Shown here in pieces: positions 24,891 to 33,952 of a DNA stretch of 64,000 nucleotides. This stretch comes from Promethearchaeota archaeon (lineage in GTDB: Archaea; Asgardarchaeota; Lokiarchaeia; Sigyniarchaeales; SOKP01), in contig JAHLWS010000079.1 of NCBI GenBank assembly GCA_019057795.1, positions 1-64,000 on the forward strand, given 5' to 3'. The notes below the pieces were generated by a model that saw only the letters and a program-made list of their open reading frames with translations, ran no database searches and was not told where the DNA came from. Each line of letters opens with the position of its first letter. The first letter of the stretch is position 1. The position numbers and the translations under genes are program-made.

Positions 24891-25799
24891 TTAATGATTT
24901 ATAATAACCTCATAGGAATGTTGTTCAAACAGCTTAGTGATTTCATTTAAATTTTCATCTGTTAAATCTCCCATATCCTTATATAAGTCTCCCATTCCAA
25001 CTTTCTCATACTTTGTTTTTGTTAGTTTGTTATACGGCATTAAATGTATTTGACCATTGTAATTAATTTCAAGTAAAAAGGTTATTATATGTTGAATTGT
25101 ACTTACATCTGTATTAACTCCCGGGATTAAAGGGATGCGGGGTATGATTCTTTCACTCCCTACTTTAGAGAGAATTTTAGAGAAATTTGTGAGAATCTTT
25201 TCGTTAGATACATCAGTAAATTCCTTATGCTTTTCATTATCAATCAATTTGATATCAAATAGGAATAAATCTACGTATTTAACTAATTCGCCGATTAAAT
25301 CTTCATTAAAGTACCCACATGTTTCTATTGCAGCGTGTATCCCTTGTTTTTTTAATGCTTTAAGTAGTTCTAAAAGAAAATTGATTTGCATGGTAGGTTC
25401 TCCCCCGGAAATAGTTGCGCCTCCACCAGAATTATCGTAAAAGGGTTTATCCCTTACTACAATTTCTACTAGTTCTTCGAGGGAGATATTCCTACCGACA
25501 ATTTCCATCACTTGGTTCGGGCACTTTTCAGAGCAAATTCCACACATAGTACAGAGGGCTTTATCTCTCTTAATTTCGTCAATTAATAACTGAAGAGCAT
25601 TATTAGGGCACGCATTAACGCAAATTTCACATAGTTGACATTTCTCTTTAAAATAAGATATTAGAGGATTAAGTTTTTGTGATTCTGGATTTTGGCACCA
25701 ATCACACTTTAGAGGGCATCCTTTCAAAAAAATTATAGTTCTAATACCAGGACCATCATATATTGCATAATTTTGAACGTCAAATATTATACCTTTCAT
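24891..25799 (-). CDS. Glycyl radical enzyme activating enzyme (radical SAM)
   Basis: 302 residues. GCPLKCDWCQNPES supplies the CxxxCxxC radical-SAM cluster (Cys 28, 32, 35), followed by an inserted bacterial-type ferredoxin with CQLCEICVNACPNNA and CTMCGICSEKCPNQ, then SGGEPTMQ and the SAM-binding core ending in RIPLIPGVN and HLMPYN. This is the PflA/HpaD-activase type with two auxiliary 4Fe-4S clusters. It abstracts hydrogen from the C-terminal glycine of the enzyme encoded 8 bases upstream, so the two form an operon. Confidence 0.92.
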   Translation of the reverse strand: MKGIIFDVQNYAIYDGPGIRTIIFLKGCPLKCDWCQNPESQKLNPLISYFKEKCQLCEICVNACPNNALQLLIDEIKRDKALCTMCGICSEKCPNQVMEIVGRNISLEELVEIVVRDKPFYDNSGGGATISGGEPTMQINFLLELLKALKKQGIHAAIETCGYFNEDLIGELVKYVDLFLFDIKLIDNEKHKEFTDVSNEKILTNFSKILSKVGSERIIPRIPLIPGVNTDVSTIQHIITFLLEINYNGQIHLMPYNKLTKTKYEKVGMGDLYKDMGDLTDENLNEITKLFEQHSYEVIINH

Positions 25800-25807
25800 T
25801 TAAATGT

Positions 25808-28228
25808 TTAAACCCTAGTATGTTCTGTTCTAGAAATGATCTCCTCTTGAATTTCAATTCCTAAGTCAGTGAAATAAGCGGAGTACCCTCCAACTTTAAC
25901 GATTATATTCCTATACGGTTCTGGGTTTTGCTGAGCTGCTTTTAGCATTTCTGTAGATACAACAGTAGGTTGAAGCTGTTGACCTCCTAAATTAAAGTAA
26001 GTTTTTATAAGAGAAATCCACTTTTTTCTAGTTTCTCTTGTTTTTCCAATCCCAGATGGATGCATTCTTATGTTAACTGCACAGCCGCAAACATGCTGAA
26101 AATCAAGAGCAGCTACTGATCGAATGACGCCTGTTGGTCCATTCTTCTCAACATTGTATGGATTACAGCTTGCTGCAAATGGTTTTCCTGCAAGTCTACC
26201 ATCTGGCGTTGCGATACCTATTCGCCCATCGTATGTGTGAGAAGTCATTGATATAATAAAGGGAGCATAAACTCCACCTCTATAAGTTTTATAATTATAA
26301 GTTTCTTCAAATATCCGTGTGGTAACTTCTCGAGCAAGTTCATCACATTCTGGGTTTCCATTCCCCCATTTTCCATCAAGGTCCATAATCATTTTATGGA
26401 TTGTTTGATAATTATCAGTGAAATTATTATCAATTGCTTGTATTAGTTCTTTAAAATCGAATTTTTTTTGCTCAAAGATTAGTTTTTTAATTACATATAA
26501 TGAATCAACCATATTTGCAATACTATTCATTATAAGAATTCCTTCCGCATCGTAAAAAGCACCTCCTTGAGTTACATCTTTTTTCCTTTTAAAGCATCCT
26601 CGCATGAATGCAGATATGAAAGGTGCTGGAAAATAATTGGCAAATAGTTTATCACGTATAGTAGTGGCTTCTACAATTTTCTGAATAACAAAATTTAATT
26701 GTTGGTAAAAAGCATCGAGAAATTCGTCGAATGTATCAAAGTTATCTGGATTTCCTGTCTTCAATCCTACATTATTTACTAAGCCCCCGATTGTTAAGCA
26801 GTTGCCATTCCGAAGAGTCATATCAAGAGTTCTACACAATAAAAGAGCAGAAAAACCAATTCCTCCTGTTTTCCCTGGGCTACACATATCTACACATCCA
26901 GTGATTGAATAAGCATTTGCATCTTTTTCTGTAATACCTCGATTCTTTAATGCTTCAATACATACATTATCATTTAATATAGATATACTTGAATATCCAT
27001 TGTATTGGATTTCAGCAACCTTCATATATAGTTCTTCAGGACTTTTATCATGAAAACGAACAGCAAAATTAAGAGAGGCTTTTGATCTGTCTGCTGCTTC
27101 TAATATTAAATAAGTAAGTTCGTTTGTGGTATCCTTTCCCTCTTCATTTAAACCTCCTACTGTTACCGGTTCTGAACCTTCAAATCGTTGGCTAAAATCA
27201 CTCACAGCGTTAGAATAAGGACGGATATTATGACTCATTATATTCAGAACTAACTCTTCAAGTAATTCTCGCGCTTCTTCTCGAGTGATAAGACCTTTTT
27301 TAATATCTGAATGGTAAAAAGGATAAAAAAGTTGATCTAAACGACCTGGTCCATGCACATTAAAGGGTATGGCTAAATCCACAGTTGTTTTAACAATCCA
27401 AAATGTTTGTAATGCTTCACGAAATGTAGTTGGAGGAAAAGTTGAGATTCGTTTACATGTTTCATACATATCTGAAAGTACTTTTTTTCTATCAACATTG
27501 TTAGTCTTACTTAATTCTTCTTTTACCTTTTCTGCCAATCTACGCGAATAAATCAATACAGCCTCAATTGTTATTTCAATAGACCGTAAGAAATCTTTTT
27601 GTTCATCAGTTAAATCCTTATTTTTTTCTATCTCATCCTGGACTTCCTTCTGCATAGTTAAGAGTCCTTTTTTCAAGACCGTTTCAAAATCAAGAACTAA
27701 ATGACCTTGCCATGTGCCAATTACCGCACAGGGGGATATAACTATATCATTTTGAGCTGTTTTTAAAGGTAGGTGAGATAAAAATTCATACGATTCACCT
27801 GTATATACATCAGAATTAGCATATTCTTTCTCTAGAATATCAGCGAGTGTTTTATTTTTCCAATAAGGAATAAGTTCTTCCAATAGAATTTTTTTATCTT
27901 CTTCTCGAATTTTATACGGATTGATTTTTCTCTTATCAAGAGTATCAGTTCCAAGAGTTGTAATAGGAGCCCCTATTTTTTTAGTTTTTTCAAGTAATTC
28001 AAGAAGACCATCAGGTCCAATTTTATTTATCATATATAACATGTAGTTTTTATTACTTTCTTTCATATACTTGTTCATTGTTTTTGTATCAAGTTCAACT
28101 TCAAAAACTTTGTTCCATATTCCACGTTCTATGTCAATAGGTATTCCGATAAAATTTTCTGTCCATTTTCCTGCGATTCGATCATCAGGATCTAAATAGA
28201 TCGTCACATTTTTAAGAACATTCTTCAT
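25808..28228 (-). CDS. Glycyl radical enzyme (pyruvate formate-lyase family), substrate unknown
   Basis: 806 residues from the ATG at 28228. The active-site cysteine loop is ITGCVDMCSPGK near residue 445, and the C-terminal glycyl radical loop is VKVGGYSAYF near 780, the counterpart of RVSGYS/A. In most glycyl radical eliminases and decarboxylases the Cys is followed by V-E (GCVE, the Glu being the base); here it is V-D. Pyruvate formate-lyase itself has adjacent cysteines, which are absent, so this is not a classical PFL. The reading frame continues upstream with a conserved-looking N-terminus but no standard start codon. Strictly anaerobic use is implied by the radical chemistry. Confidence 0.9.
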   Translation of the reverse strand: MKNVLKNVTIYLDPDDRIAGKWTENFIGIPIDIERGIWNKVFEVELDTKTMNKYMKESNKNYMLYMINKIGPDGLLELLEKTKKIGAPITTLGTDTLDKRKINPYKIREEDKKILLEELIPYWKNKTLADILEKEYANSDVYTGESYEFLSHLPLKTAQNDIVISPCAVIGTWQGHLVLDFETVLKKGLLTMQKEVQDEIEKNKDLTDEQKDFLRSIEITIEAVLIYSRRLAEKVKEELSKTNNVDRKKVLSDMYETCKRISTFPPTTFREALQTFWIVKTTVDLAIPFNVHGPGRLDQLFYPFYHSDIKKGLITREEARELLEELVLNIMSHNIRPYSNAVSDFSQRFEGSEPVTVGGLNEEGKDTTNELTYLILEAADRSKASLNFAVRFHDKSPEELYMKVAEIQYNGYSSISILNDNVCIEALKNRGITEKDANAYSITGCVDMCSPGKTGGIGFSALLLCRTLDMTLRNGNCLTIGGLVNNVGLKTGNPDNFDTFDEFLDAFYQQLNFVIQKIVEATTIRDKLFANYFPAPFISAFMRGCFKRKKDVTQGGAFYDAEGILIMNSIANMVDSLYVIKKLIFEQKKFDFKELIQAIDNNFTDNYQTIHKMIMDLDGKWGNGNPECDELAREVTTRIFEETYNYKTYRGGVYAPFIISMTSHTYDGRIGIATPDGRLAGKPFAASCNPYNVEKNGPTGVIRSVAALDFQHVCGCAVNIRMHPSGIGKTRETRKKWISLIKTYFNLGGQQLQPTVVSTEMLKAAQQNPEPYRNIIVKVGGYSAYFTDLGIEIQEEIISRTEHTRV

Positions 28229-28405
28229 TGAAAGAGCAACTCTTACACCAAGAGATAACTCCTTATTTTCAGTTTCCTTCCATTTCTCTGTATAAAGTTG
28301 TGCTCTCTCTATAGAAATTAAAGGAATCTCATCAAGGAATCTTCTTCTTATTCTTTTTATTCTCTCACTCGCATTATCAATTAATTCAATAATTTTTATC
28401 CCACC
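28229..28405 (-). other. In-frame 5' extension of the glycyl radical enzyme gene without a standard start codon
   Basis: Upstream of the ATG at 28228 the same frame stays open to a TAA at 28406-28408. It encodes RRRFLDEIPLISIERAQLY, then TEKWKETENKELSLGVRVAL, the pattern of the N-terminus of glycyl radical enzymes (p-x-IsxERAxLxTExw). No ATG, GTG or TTG occurs in it. GGTGGG at 28400-28405 sits 6 nt before an ATT at 28391-28393, which could serve as a non-canonical start and give about 861 residues. Otherwise the start codon has been lost. Confidence 0.6.
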
Positions 28406-28548
28406 TTAAAATAAACTGTTAGAGAATCGAAATTCTATGAAATTGCTAAATATAACATAAATTTTCTTAAAATTAATTAAAAGCTATTAAGTAGAAATAT
28501 TTATAATTTTCTATTTTGGAAGAAAGTAAGAGTTTTTTTCTCCACTTG

Positions 28549-28605
28549 TTATAAATCAATGTTTTTTACAAAATGGTAGAAGCAGTAACTAGCGGATGGA
28601 ATTGT
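28549..28605 (-). pseudogene. Remnant of a DUF5678 gene tail
   Basis: The minus-strand reading TIPSASYCFYHF matches the C-terminus of the DUF5678 gene at 38321-38479 (KIPSATYCFY). Upstream sequence is unrelated. The rest of the 28406-28962 gap shows no gene. Confidence 0.35.
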
Positions 28606-28962
28606 CTTAAATTTTGAAAAACTGTAATTACCGTAATTTGCAACTCTAGAGGAATATTTATTAATTATTTCTTTTCTAATTAAAGAATTTATTTAATCTC
28701 TTTTATCTAAAAAAGACTTTTGTAAAAAACTTATTAGCACGATAGAAAGATCTATATATTAAATCATTAAATAATTTTACTGCTGTTTCATAACATCATG
28801 TAATTGAGGAAATATTAGAAGTTATAATATAAAAAAAAGATGCATCTAGAAAAACCTAAAACCTTAAATATTTAGAATTCCTAAATACTTTAAGCGAAGT
28901 AATACATGTAGTTTCGAAATAAATATAATTGATATCTAATAAATTAACAATGGAGTAAAAAA

Positions 28963-29523
28963 ATGGAGTTTTTTCCCCAATTAGAATTTGGATTATTAAA
29001 TGGATTAGTGTTTATAATAATATTTGGATTAATTGAATTAATTATTATAATAACTTGTCCAAAAGATGTTAAATTAAGGCTTTTTGATAGAAAAAATTGG
29101 ACTAAGACACAAATCATATTGACGGGAATTGGTAAAGTATTCAGTATAATTAATCTCATTTTAATTGTCCTTATGCCATTAAAAATTGGAACTGTTGAAT
29201 TTTTAATAGGTTTAATATTTTTTCTAATAGGATTAACTGGATTTGCTATAGCATTATTCAATTTTAAAAACGCACCATTAAATCAACCAATCACATCAGG
29301 TTTATATAAAATATCTCGGAATCCTCAAATGGTAATGATGTATTTGATCTTTTTTGGAATGATATTAATGATTGGATCATGGTTTAATTTAATTCTCTTA
29401 GTAGCTTCAATTTCTTGTGTACATTTCAGCATTTTAGCAGAGGAAAAAAGACTTACAGACCAATACAAGGAACAGTATTTAGAATATAAGAAAAAGGTAT
29501 CAAGATATTTTTTATTCTTTTAA
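28963..29523 (+). CDS. ICMT/PEMT-like membrane methyltransferase
   Basis: 186 residues with four or five hydrophobic helices. The C-terminal third carries the isoprenylcysteine carboxyl/phospholipid methyltransferase signature: GLYKISRNPQM near 112, then a hydrophobic hairpin and the closing LAEEKRLTDQYKEQYLEYKKK, where the paired Glu and the Tyr bind SAM and substrate. The family methylates prenyl-cysteine, phospholipid or quinone-type substrates at the membrane; which applies here is unknown. The gene is monocistronic. Confidence 0.75.
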   Translation: MEFFPQLEFGLLNGLVFIIIFGLIELIIIITCPKDVKLRLFDRKNWTKTQIILTGIGKVFSIINLILIVLMPLKIGTVEFLIGLIFFLIGLTGFAIALFNFKNAPLNQPITSGLYKISRNPQMVMMYLIFFGMILMIGSWFNLILLVASISCVHFSILAEEKRLTDQYKEQYLEYKKKVSRYFLFF

Positions 29524-29623
29524 AATAATTTGTTTTAACAACTTCAAAATGCTCTAAAATCATGATAAATTAACTAATACTTATAAATAATATAACGATT
29601 CAACGTTTCAAATGGGTGATGTA

Positions 29624-30073
29624 CTACTTTTCATTATTTTTTCTTAGCTTGATGATACAATAAACCAAAGCGCCGATTAGAGTCCAAAAAAAGAACGAAA
29701 TTATCCAGCCTATAGTCAAATCAAGAGTGAGAGTGCCAAACACGAAAGAAAAGCACGCAGCATATTCTAAGATGATATAAGGAACATGTCTACTCGTTTT
29801 TGATCGAAAATCGATTTTGAAAACGATATCAAGTAAGAGTTCTGCCATTAGATAACTGAGGATTAAAATGAGGTAAATGGTAAATTTCAGTTCTTTACCA
29901 GTAGCAATATAATTTATCAAAATAGCGATGATTGGAAGCATCAGAAATGCAAGGATCACACCAAATAATTTAATAGTCTTCCATTTCTTATTGGCCATCA
30001 ATAGTACTGCACTAATCATTGAAATGAAAAAAATAAAGCCTGAAACTATAAACATCCAATCGAATAAATCCAT
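29624..30073 (-). CDS. Five-helix membrane protein, tandem paralogue 1
   Basis: 149 residues, about five hydrophobic helices. A conserved-looking segment RHVPYIILEYAACFS near residue 95 corresponds to LHIPYIIVFYAADFS in the next gene, and the preceding MAELLLDIVFKIDF matches FLEILLDYILIIPF. The two are tandem duplicates, 84 bases apart. No family was recognised. Its first 18 codons are repeated as a fragment at 33187-33243. Confidence 0.6.
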   Translation of the reverse strand: MDLFDWMFIVSGFIFFISMISAVLLMANKKWKTIKLFGVILAFLMLPIIAILINYIATGKELKFTIYLILILSYLMAELLLDIVFKIDFRSKTSRHVPYIILEYAACFSFVFGTLTLDLTIGWIISFFFWTLIGALVYCIIKLRKNNEK

Positions 30074-30157
30074 ATTAATTTCCCTACTAATATAAAGTTA
30101 AATTCTTACATTTGCCAATATTACATCGTTTTTAAATATTAAAATCATTGACACCTT

Positions 30158-30607
30158 TTATCCCACAAACCTGTAAATCAAGCATCCCAGCAATATAAAG
30201 AATGTTACCAGTACCACAAATCCCATTTTCTTGTTTTTATCGAAAGTCACACCTATCATGCTGAAGTCAGCGGCATAAAATACTATAATGTAGGGGATAT
30301 GAAGTGCTAGTATATCTCTGAATGGAATTATGAGGATATAGTCTAATAATATTTCCAAAAAGAAATAGAATAGAATAACTACTAAAGATATGATAATCTT
30401 TTTTTCCTCCTTTTCTTTAATATATCCTATCAATGTGAGAGTGAAAGGGATTATCAGAAAAAGGATACTAATACCAATGACCTGCACGAATTCCATGTTG
30501 CCAAATTTTGTTGCAATGTACAAAATACTCACTAGAATGTTGAAAATAATAGAGGAAATAATGAAGATAATATCCATTGATTTACCTAAAGTTATTGGCT
30601 TATTCAT
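30158..30607 (-). CDS. Five-helix membrane protein, tandem paralogue 2
   Basis: 149 residues, same size and topology as the gene downstream, with LHIPYIIVFYAADFS as the shared core. Upstream of the start the bases 30605-30725 are clearly related to 33055-33165, upstream of the MntA gene, so a common promoter region has been copied. Function unknown. Confidence 0.6.
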   Translation of the reverse strand: MNKPITLGKSMDIIFIISSIIFNILVSILYIATKFGNMEFVQVIGISILFLIIPFTLTLIGYIKEKEEKKIIISLVVILFYFFLEILLDYILIIPFRDILALHIPYIIVFYAADFSMIGVTFDKNKKMGFVVLVTFFILLGCLIYRFVG

Positions 30608-30725
30608 TTTACTGACTCCTTTTATATAATATTCTGATCTTGAGATAAACTATCAGGTCTATAATTCTAACTCTTTATGGAATTATTATCAAAAAGTATT
30701 AATAAATGAAATGGGAGCCAATATT
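30605..30725. repeat. Upstream region shared with the mntA promoter (copy 1)
   Basis: About 120 bases, roughly 70 percent identical to 33055-33170, including TTTTACTGACYCYTTTTWTATA next to the start and an AATAAATGARATGG element distal to it. It probably includes promoter elements. Confidence 0.5.
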
Positions 30726-30882
30726 ATTCTTTAATTTTACTTACTAGTTCGTTCTTTCAAGAATTTACTGCATTCTGGACATATAAGGGGTTTTTCAAAT
30801 TTCTTTTCAACTAAAAAGTATATTAATATATTAAATATATTAATTTTTTAACGTTTAGTATTTAAATATCGAAGCCAATAGA

Positions 30883-31143
30883 ATGTATATTGATAAGAAA
30901 AGAGAGATAAAATTGAATAAAAAAGAGTTAGAAAAGTTTTTCAAGAGATTAGCAGAGTTATTGGAAGTTAACGGCTGTAATGCCCGAGACCTATCCAATG
31001 CTCAGATAATCTTAGACGAGATGGGCGTTCCAGAAGACGAGCAAGATGAATTCTTAGAGGGATGCAGGTATGCTGGTGGATTCTGTGATTGCGAAATTTT
31101 TCTAAATGCTGAAGAATATCTAAGGGAGAAATACTCTGATTAG
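30883..31143 (+). CDS. DUF2695 protein
   Basis: 86 residues. The C-terminal GCRYAGGFCDCEIFLNAEEYL is the hallmark of DUF2695, with the CDCE motif, preceded by an NGCNARDLSNAQIIL segment (the usual Cys and small-residue region) and a V-PEDEQDEFL helix. The conserved Cys residues may bind metal; the function is unknown. A TATA-like TATTTAAATA centred about 22 bp upstream of the ATG suggests a nearly leaderless transcript. The gene ends TAG directly followed by TGA. Confidence 0.75.
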   Translation: MYIDKKREIKLNKKELEKFFKRLAELLEVNGCNARDLSNAQIILDEMGVPEDEQDEFLEGCRYAGGFCDCEIFLNAEEYLREKYSD

Positions 31144-31192
31144 TGATTTTTATTTATCTGTATTTGTAAATATTAATAAAATTTTTGTAGAT

Positions 31193-32266
31193 CTAGATTT
31201 TGAATAGTTGGTTAGTGAAATCAGCTATCTTACTAATGGCATCTTTAACTTCCGGAATAAGTTCGTATCTAAATCCTTGAAATACATGTGGCATATCATC
31301 CCATGATTGTAATATTGCGTTTGTTCCTGCCTTCTTAGCTTTTTCAACAAAGCGAGTAGCATCGCTATAAAGCATTTCACATGTGCTAGCTTGTACTAAT
31401 ATTGGAGGTAGTCCCTTTAAATCCGCGAACAAAGGCGAGATATATGGATTGCGAGGGTCTTCTTCAGCAAAATAGGCGACATACCACCAAAATGCTCCGA
31501 GATCAGCCATCATGGAATCGGTTTCTGCATTTTTGAAATAGGATTCATCAGCTATAGTAAAGTCTGTCGCAGGTGATAGGCAAATCGCTCCAGCAGGTAA
31601 ATCAATTCCCTGATCTCTTAATTTTAGAAGAGTGGTTAAGGTTAGATTTCCTCCGGCAGAATCTCCCGCGATGATTATATGGTCATTTTTAAAACCATTT
31701 GCTAATAACCATTTGTAAGCATCAATGCAATCTTCTAATGGTTCGGGGAATGGATGTTTTGGGGCAAGGCTATAATCTATACTGAGAATTCTTATTTTTG
31801 TAGCTTCAGTTATAGCAGCATTTAATCTCCGGCAAGTTAAAGGAGAACCCATTATCCATCCGCCCCCGTGAAGATATAGAATTACATGATCTTTTATTGG
31901 ATCTGAGGGAATAACCCACTCAGCAGGAGTTTTATCAAGCTTTATAGATTTGATTTCAATCTCCGCCGGAATGGGATAATTTTCTAATTCTAGAATTGTT
32001 GAATGTTCAAACGCATAACGATATAATCTTGTTATATAATTCCTTTCCTCGTCAGTTAATTTATCATGGAGCTCAACCATTCCAGCTTTTTTTTTAAAGA
32101 AAAGTTCATTTAAATCCAGAAGTTTTTTATAGGTTTCTTGAAAATTAAATCGCTTGTTTTCTTCGAGTTCCATAAATTGAAGCACAAATTTCATTTGTTC
32201 TTTAAACGCATCATCTTGAATTTTGAGAATATCAGGTCGAATTTTTTTTCGGTTTACAATTGGCAT
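31193..32266 (-). CDS. HSL-type alpha/beta hydrolase (acetyl-esterase-like)
   Basis: 357 residues of the hormone-sensitive-lipase family. The oxyanion HGGGWIMG is near residue 133, nucleophile GDSAGGN near 201, acidic segment with DPRNPYISPL and VQASTCEMLYSDA near 290-310, and catalytic His in PHVFQGF near 325. An N-terminal cap of about 100 residues is normal for the family. It hydrolyses short-chain esters; the natural substrate is unknown. Confidence 0.88.
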   Translation of the reverse strand: MPIVNRKKIRPDILKIQDDAFKEQMKFVLQFMELEENKRFNFQETYKKLLDLNELFFKKKAGMVELHDKLTDEERNYITRLYRYAFEHSTILELENYPIPAEIEIKSIKLDKTPAEWVIPSDPIKDHVILYLHGGGWIMGSPLTCRRLNAAITEATKIRILSIDYSLAPKHPFPEPLEDCIDAYKWLLANGFKNDHIIIAGDSAGGNLTLTTLLKLRDQGIDLPAGAICLSPATDFTIADESYFKNAETDSMMADLGAFWWYVAYFAEEDPRNPYISPLFADLKGLPPILVQASTCEMLYSDATRFVEKAKKAGTNAILQSWDDMPHVFQGFRYELIPEVKDAISKIADFTNQLFKI

Positions 32267-32331
32267 TTTTTTTCCTTCCTCTCTTTTCTTAGATTTTTCA
32301 TTAGTTAGTATATAAAATAACTTTTTTGTAT

Positions 32332-32391
32332 AAAAAGATTTACAGTTGAATCGACTAAGAATTCTTGAAGTTTAAAGATTAAATTTTGAAT
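32332..32391. repeat. 60-bp dispersed repeat, copy 1
   Basis: The first 35 bases are identical to 40103-40137, and similarity continues for about 25 more. It contains the 10-bp palindrome AAGAATTCTT. It lies in the gap between the esterase start and the HepT stop. Confidence 0.65.
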
Positions 32392-32435
32392 ATTTTGATT
32401 AGTGATTTTTATTATTATTTACTAATTATTTAGAT

Positions 32436-32768
32436 TTATTCTAATATATCATCTATAAAAGATTTAAGTTCGGGCAGCCTTTGATGGATGGTTTTCCAAA
32501 CTAGATTTAAATCAACTTCAGAATAAGCATGAATTAATTTATCTCTCATTCCTGCAATATCTTTCCATGGAATTTTAGGATATTTCTCTTTAATCACATC
32601 AGGAACATTTTTAGTTGCTTCTCCAATAATTTCAAACTTACGAATTACAGCACTCGATGTTTTATCATCGTTTATAAATTGTTCGAAGTTCATTCCCTGA
32701 ATAAATTTCTTGATACTATCAATAGCGTTGTTTATATCCTTTAAATAAATCAAAAATTTTTCACTCAT
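32436..32768 (-). CDS. hepT: HepT-type HEPN ribonuclease toxin
   Basis: 110 residues of the DUF86/HepT family. The catalytic Rx4HxY motif is RDKLIHAYSEVD near residue 75, preceded by IIGEATKNVPDVI and IPWKDIAGM as in characterised HepT toxins. HepT cleaves RNA and is silenced by its MntA partner, in studied cases through AMPylation of the Tyr in the motif. Its start overlaps the mntA stop by 8 bases. Confidence 0.88.
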   Translation of the reverse strand: MSEKFLIYLKDINNAIDSIKKFIQGMNFEQFINDDKTSSAVIRKFEIIGEATKNVPDVIKEKYPKIPWKDIAGMRDKLIHAYSEVDLNLVWKTIHQRLPELKSFIDDILE

Positions 32769-33057
32769 ATATAACCTCTTCGAGGATTTGTTGCTTCAAT
32801 TCTTCTTTTAAACTTGGTTTTGATATTACATCTACTTTTGTATTGAAAATTTCTTCTAAATAGCGTGAAAGCCCAACAAAATGAAATAAATCGGCATCAT
32901 TATCGAACTCTACTAAAAAATCGATATCACTAGTAGCTGTTTGATTATTACTTACATAGGACCCAAAAAGACCAATCGATTTTACTTTGTATTTTATTTT
33001 GAGTTTTTTTTTTACATTTTTAAGCTTATCGAGAATTTCTTCCTTACTTTTTACCAT
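32761..33057 (-). CDS. mntA: MntA-type nucleotidyltransferase antitoxin
   Basis: 98 residues. SIGLFGSYVSNNQTATSDID supplies the GSx10DxD motif, with the third acidic position in TKVDVISKPSL. This is the minimal nucleotidyltransferase of HepT-MntA modules and is the first gene of the pair. Its upstream region resembles that of the membrane-protein pair at 30158-30607. Confidence 0.88.
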   Translation of the reverse strand: MVKSKEEILDKLKNVKKKLKIKYKVKSIGLFGSYVSNNQTATSDIDFLVEFDNDADLFHFVGLSRYLEEIFNTKVDVISKPSLKEELKQQILEEVIYE

Positions 33058-33170
33058 TTTACTGACCCTTTTTATATAAAACTATGATTAAGAGATTAAT
33101 TATTAAGCATATAAATTCGAACTCTTTAAAGAATTATTATTAATTAAAATTAATAAATGAGATGGAGATT
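33055..33170. repeat. Upstream region shared with 30605-30725 (copy 2)
   Basis: Promoter-proximal sequence of mntA, related to that of the five-helix membrane gene. A scrap of the other five-helix gene lies just beyond at 33187-33243. Confidence 0.5.
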
Positions 33171-33186
33171 AATATAAATTTTTTAA

Positions 33187-33243
33187 TCATGAAATGAAAA
33201 AAATAAAGCTGGAAGCGATAAACATCCAATCGAATAAATCCAT
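33187..33243 (-). pseudogene. 18-codon fragment of the five-helix membrane gene
   Basis: ATG at 33243 and the next 17 codons (MDLFDWMFIASSFIFFIS) match the start of the gene at 29624-30073; a TGA follows. It is a clear partial duplication. Confidence 0.7.
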
Positions 33244-33261
33244 ATTATTTTCACTCCTAAT

Positions 33262-33876
33262 CTATTTTTTTTGAAGATATTTTATTGTAAAACCTAATAA
33301 ATTAGACACATAGTCAACCAAGTCCTCATCATTTTGAAATAAATCCATAAATACGATGTGGTGATAAATAATGGCATTAATAATATTATATATGAATATA
33401 AAACTCCTAATTAGCCGTTTTTTTTCTCTAGATTTAAAGAATTCGCTTGTTTCTTGTAATTCATTTACAAATCCAGTAGAAATTTCAACCACTCTTTCGT
33501 TATGAGCTTGAGCTAAACTTTCATCAGATAATATGGCAGATCTAAATGCGATATAATAAGCCTTATTCTCTTTATGGTTTCTCAATATATTTGAGACAAA
33601 CGCTCTAAATACGGTTGAAATATTTGACATATTTAATTTTTTAAATTCTTCAAGATCAAACGATGTTTCTACAGAATTTTCAAAATATCTTCTTATTATT
33701 TCTTTCTTACCCTCAGGAAAATGATGATATAGTGTTCCAATACTTATTTTAGCTTCTTTAGCTATTTTATTTGTGCTCGCTTTGTGAAAACCTTCTTCTA
33801 AAACTAATTTGAAAAAAACATCATATATTTTTTTAATGGTAGCTTCTTTATTTCTTGCTTTTTTTTTGTTTGACAT
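33262..33876 (-). CDS. TetR-family transcriptional repressor
   Basis: 204 residues. The N-terminal helix-turn-helix reads TIKKIYDVFFKLVLEEGF, then ASTNKIAKEAKISIGTLYHHF, the standard TetR DNA-binding domain. The C-terminal helical part (ligand and dimer domain) is family-specific. It is divergent from the DUF998 gene; two TCGA-bounded imperfect palindromes lie between the two starts. Autoregulation and control of the DUF998 gene are the simplest reading. Confidence 0.88.
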   Translation of the reverse strand: MSNKKKARNKEATIKKIYDVFFKLVLEEGFHKASTNKIAKEAKISIGTLYHHFPEGKKEIIRRYFENSVETSFDLEEFKKLNMSNISTVFRAFVSNILRNHKENKAYYIAFRSAILSDESLAQAHNERVVEISTGFVNELQETSEFFKSREKKRLIRSFIFIYNIINAIIYHHIVFMDLFQNDEDLVDYVSNLLGFTIKYLQKK

Positions 33877-33902
33877 GATATTTTATTTCATTTCATTTTT
33901 AA

Positions 33903-33918
33903 TCGAATAGTTACTCGA
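33903..33918. promoter_or_regulatory. Candidate TetR operator 1
   Basis: TCGAATAGTTACTCGA, an imperfect palindrome (12 of 16 positions symmetrical), 27 bp upstream of the tetR start. It shares ACTCGATwA with operator 2. Confidence 0.4.
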
Positions 33919-33952
33919 TAATTTTATATGTAATGGGTGATATTAATAATTA

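Noticed and set aside
28400-28405. GGTGGG as ribosome-binding site proving an ATT start for the glycyl radical enzyme
   Set aside because: Suggestive only; a lost start codon explains the data equally well, so the extension is listed separately instead of being merged into the gene.
30735-30830. Minus-strand frame ending EKPLICPECSKFLKERTSK
   Set aside because: About 33 codons with no start codon, in the promoter region of the DUF2695 gene; a single CxxC is not enough to call a gene.
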